Shown one piece after another: positions 5,804 through 7,150 of a stretch of 7,150 nt of DNA; position 1 is the stretch's first letter; each line of letters opens with the position of its first letter. The notes beneath the pieces are model-generated. The model had not been told where the DNA came from. It saw only the letters and a program-made list of their open reading frames with translations, and searched no databases. This DNA comes from an uncultured Actinomycetes bacterium (lineage in GTDB: Bacteria; Actinomycetota; Thermoleophilia; Solirubrobacterales; Thermoleophilaceae). Made by a program: the position numbers and the translations under genes. The stretch spans positions 1 through 7,150 of the forward strand of contig CAMLNW010000138.1 of the NCBI GenBank assembly GCA_946481495.1, read 5' to 3'.

Positions 5804-7078
5804 ATGAACCGGCTGCGCGTTCTGACAATCCTGGTCGCCGCGGTCCTGCTGGCGTTCGCGGGCTGCGGCGACGACGACGGCGGTAGCGGAGGCGGTAGCG
5901 GAACGTCGAACGCTGAGAAGGTCGGCCAGGCGAAGGCCGAGGGCGACGTGACCTGGTGCATCGGCAAGGACACCAGCGGCGCGTTCACGACGGTCGTCGA
6001 CAACTTCAACAAGGCGAATCCGAACGCCAACGTCGAGTTGCTCGAGCTGCCCGAGTCCGCCGACGACCAGCGGCGGCTGCAGATCCAGCGGCTGCGCGCC
6101 AAGTCCTCTCAGTGCGACGTGCTGGGCATGGACGTGATTTGGACCGCCGAGTACGCGGCTCAGAACTGGCTGCTCGACATGACCGACGCGGTCGAGGCGA
6201 AGGCCGATGCGTTCATCCCCTCGACGCTCGAGACGGCCAAGTATCAGGACAAGTACTGGGCCTTCCCGTTCAACACCAATGCCGGGTTCATCTACTGGCG
6301 CACCGACCAGGCCGGCGACCAGCCGCCGAAGAGCTGGGAGGACATCTACAAGCAAGGCCAGCGGGACGACGGCTTCATCTACCAGGGCGCCCGCTACGAG
6401 GGACTGACCGTCAACTTCCTCGAGCTGCTCTACAGCGCGGGCGGGTCGGTCGTCAGCGAGGACGGCAGCGAGGCGACCGCGGACAGCCAGGAGGTCCGCA
6501 ACGTGCTCGACTTCATGCGCACGGGGATCGAGGACGGCGCGGTCCCGAAGGCCGTCACGACCTACATGGAGGAGGAGTCGCGCCGCGCCTTCGAGGCAGG
6601 CCGCGCGACCTTCATGCGCAACTGGCCGTATGCATACGCGCTCGCCAAGGAGTCTCCGATCGCCGACAAGTTCCAGGTCACGACCTTCCCGTCCTACGAG
6701 GGCAATCCCGGAGCTGGCGTGCTGGGCGGCTACAACCTCGCGATCTCGGCCTACTCCGAGAACCCCGAGGGGTCGCTGGCGTTCATCGAGTTCGCCACCC
6801 AGCCGGACCAGCAGGTGATCCAGGCGACCGAGGCGTCGCTGCCGGCCGTCGTCAGCAGCGTCTACGACAACCCGAAGGTCCAGAAGGCGGCGCCGTTCTC
6901 CACTGAGCTGCGCGATGCCGTCGAGCAGGCCCAGCCGCGTCCGGTGTCGCCGGTCTACCCACAGATCAGCGAGGCGATCTACACGAACGTGTATGCGGCG
7001 TTGCAGGGTGACAAGTCGCCGGACGAGGCCGCAACGGACATGAATGACGACATCCAGAAGGCGCTGGAGACCTTCTAG
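5804..7078 (+). CDS. ABC importer sugar-binding lipoprotein (trehalose/maltose type)
   Basis: A 424-residue extracellular solute-binding protein of family 1, normal length for the group. ATG 5804 follows GAGGAG with a 7-nt gap. Residues 1-20 are a lipoprotein signal ending FAG before Cys21, the expected lipidation site; Phe at -3 is less usual. An Asp/Gly/Ser linker follows (22-35). The mature domain starts 'GDVTWCIGKD' (47-56). Family features are 'QIQRLRAKSSQCDVLGMDVI' (93-112), 'KYWAFPFNTNAGFIYWR' (150-166), 'RAFEAGRATFMRNWPYAY' (261-278), with the conserved RNWPY, and 'GVLGGYNLAIS' (305-315). These resemble LpqY/ThuE-like binders of trehalose, maltose or similar glycosides. It would capture sugar outside the membrane and deliver it to the permeases that should follow; the next gene starts 11 nt downstream. 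A CG-centred palindrome upstream may be its operator. The precise sugar is not readable. Confidence 0.92.
   Translation: MNRLRVLTILVAAVLLAFAGCGDDDGGSGGGSGTSNAEKVGQAKAEGDVTWCIGKDTSGAFTTVVDNFNKANPNANVELLELPESADDQRRLQIQRLRAKSSQCDVLGMDVIWTAEYAAQNWLLDMTDAVEAKADAFIPSTLETAKYQDKYWAFPFNTNAGFIYWRTDQAGDQPPKSWEDIYKQGQRDDGFIYQGARYEGLTVNFLELLYSAGGSVVSEDGSEATADSQEVRNVLDFMRTGIEDGAVPKAVTTYMEEESRRAFEAGRATFMRNWPYAYALAKESPIADKFQVTTFPSYEGNPGAGVLGGYNLAISAYSENPEGSLAFIEFATQPDQQVIQATEASLPAVVSSVYDNPKVQKAAPFSTELRDAVEQAQPRPVSPVYPQISEAIYTNVYAALQGDKSPDEAATDMNDDIQKALETF
5879..5902 (+). repeat. Perfect 12-bp tandem duplication in lipoprotein linker
   Basis: GGCGGTAGCGGA occurs twice head to tail (5879-5890, 5891-5902), identical at DNA level and in phase with the codons, giving GGSG GGSG (residues 26-33). 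It lies in the flexible tether between the lipidated Cys21 and the folded domain. Identity at the DNA level indicates recent duplication by slippage. Confidence 0.9.
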
Positions 7079-7089
7079 AGGAGCAACCG

Positions 7090-7150
7090 ATGGAGGCATC
7101 GACCGCGAGGCTGGGAGGACGCCGGTCTCGCGGCGACCGCTACGGCCGCG
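7090..7150 (+). CDS. Start of next gene, probably sugar ABC permease (truncated)
   Basis: ATG 7090 is preceded by GAGGAG (7078-7083), which overlaps the stop codon of the binding-protein gene, so the two are co-transcribed. Only 20 codons are visible before the window ends; they are rich in Arg and Gly (MEASTARLGGRRSRG start), as is common for the cytoplasmic N-terminus of MalF-type permeases. No membrane segment is reached. Permease identity is inferred from gene order: family 1 binding proteins are usually followed by two permeases. Confidence 0.6.
   Translation, partial: MEASTARLGGRRSRGDRYGR

Noticed and set aside
5555..7099. Minus-strand ORF of 514 codons across the sugar-binding gene
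   Set aside because: It is the mirror of a well-supported binding-protein gene; antisense frames stay open in GC-rich DNA, and its product shows no family motif.
1..7150. Search for CRISPR arrays, tRNA or rRNA genes, insertion sequences and phage genes
   Set aside because: No regularly spaced repeats, cloverleaf, terminal inverted repeats or transposase motifs were seen by eye.

Overview
The window is about 7.1 kb of very GC-rich, gene-dense DNA with strong G/C bias at third codon positions and long antisense shadow ORFs, as expected for a high-GC actinobacterium. The Arg-rich C-terminal module of the protein at 1660-2682 (a CxxxC pair, then Arg/Leu-rich beta strands ending in a 'D-x-A-G-R/N' turn) resembles a module I associate with Thermoleophilia (Solirubrobacter, Conexibacter, Patulibacter). 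That lineage call is inference.

Layout. 1-779 (minus) is the 5' part of a gene for a secreted protein with a small beta domain and a long coiled coil; it runs off the left edge. 854-1642 (plus) encodes a classical short-chain dehydrogenase/reductase, convergent with the next block. 1660-4832 (minus) is a tight four-gene operon, transcribed right to left: a TasA/CalY-like secreted subunit, a SipW/archaeal-type signal peptidase I with a Ser/His active site, an Ig-like secreted protein with a SipW-type leader, and a camelysin-like protein fused to the Arg-rich module. Junctions are 26 nt, a 14-nt overlap and a 1-nt overlap (TGATG). About 210 bp of non-coding DNA (4833-5040) with several repeats separates this operon from a divergent YgjP/DUF45-type zinc metallopeptidase (5041-5739, plus). 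5804-7078 (plus) encodes a carbohydrate-binding lipoprotein of an ABC importer, followed 11 nt later by the first 20 codons of the next gene (7090 onward), probably a permease.

How the genes fit together. The centre of interest is the operon at 1660-4832. In Bacillus, SipW cleaves the leaders of TasA and TapA, which build the biofilm matrix fibre. Here a SipW-type peptidase is embedded among two proteins with clear SipW-type leaders (a conserved AF-x-x-Q-T-x-N-x-G-N block at the expected mature N-terminus) and a third with a TasA/CalY-type fold signature. The simplest reading is an actinobacterial surface-fibre or matrix-protein export locus whose peptidase is dedicated to its neighbours. The sugar-importer genes to the right look like a separate operon, with a perfect 10-bp palindrome just upstream of the first ribosome-binding site that could be a LacI-family operator. 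Every functional statement here rests on reading motifs by eye; no database search was run.
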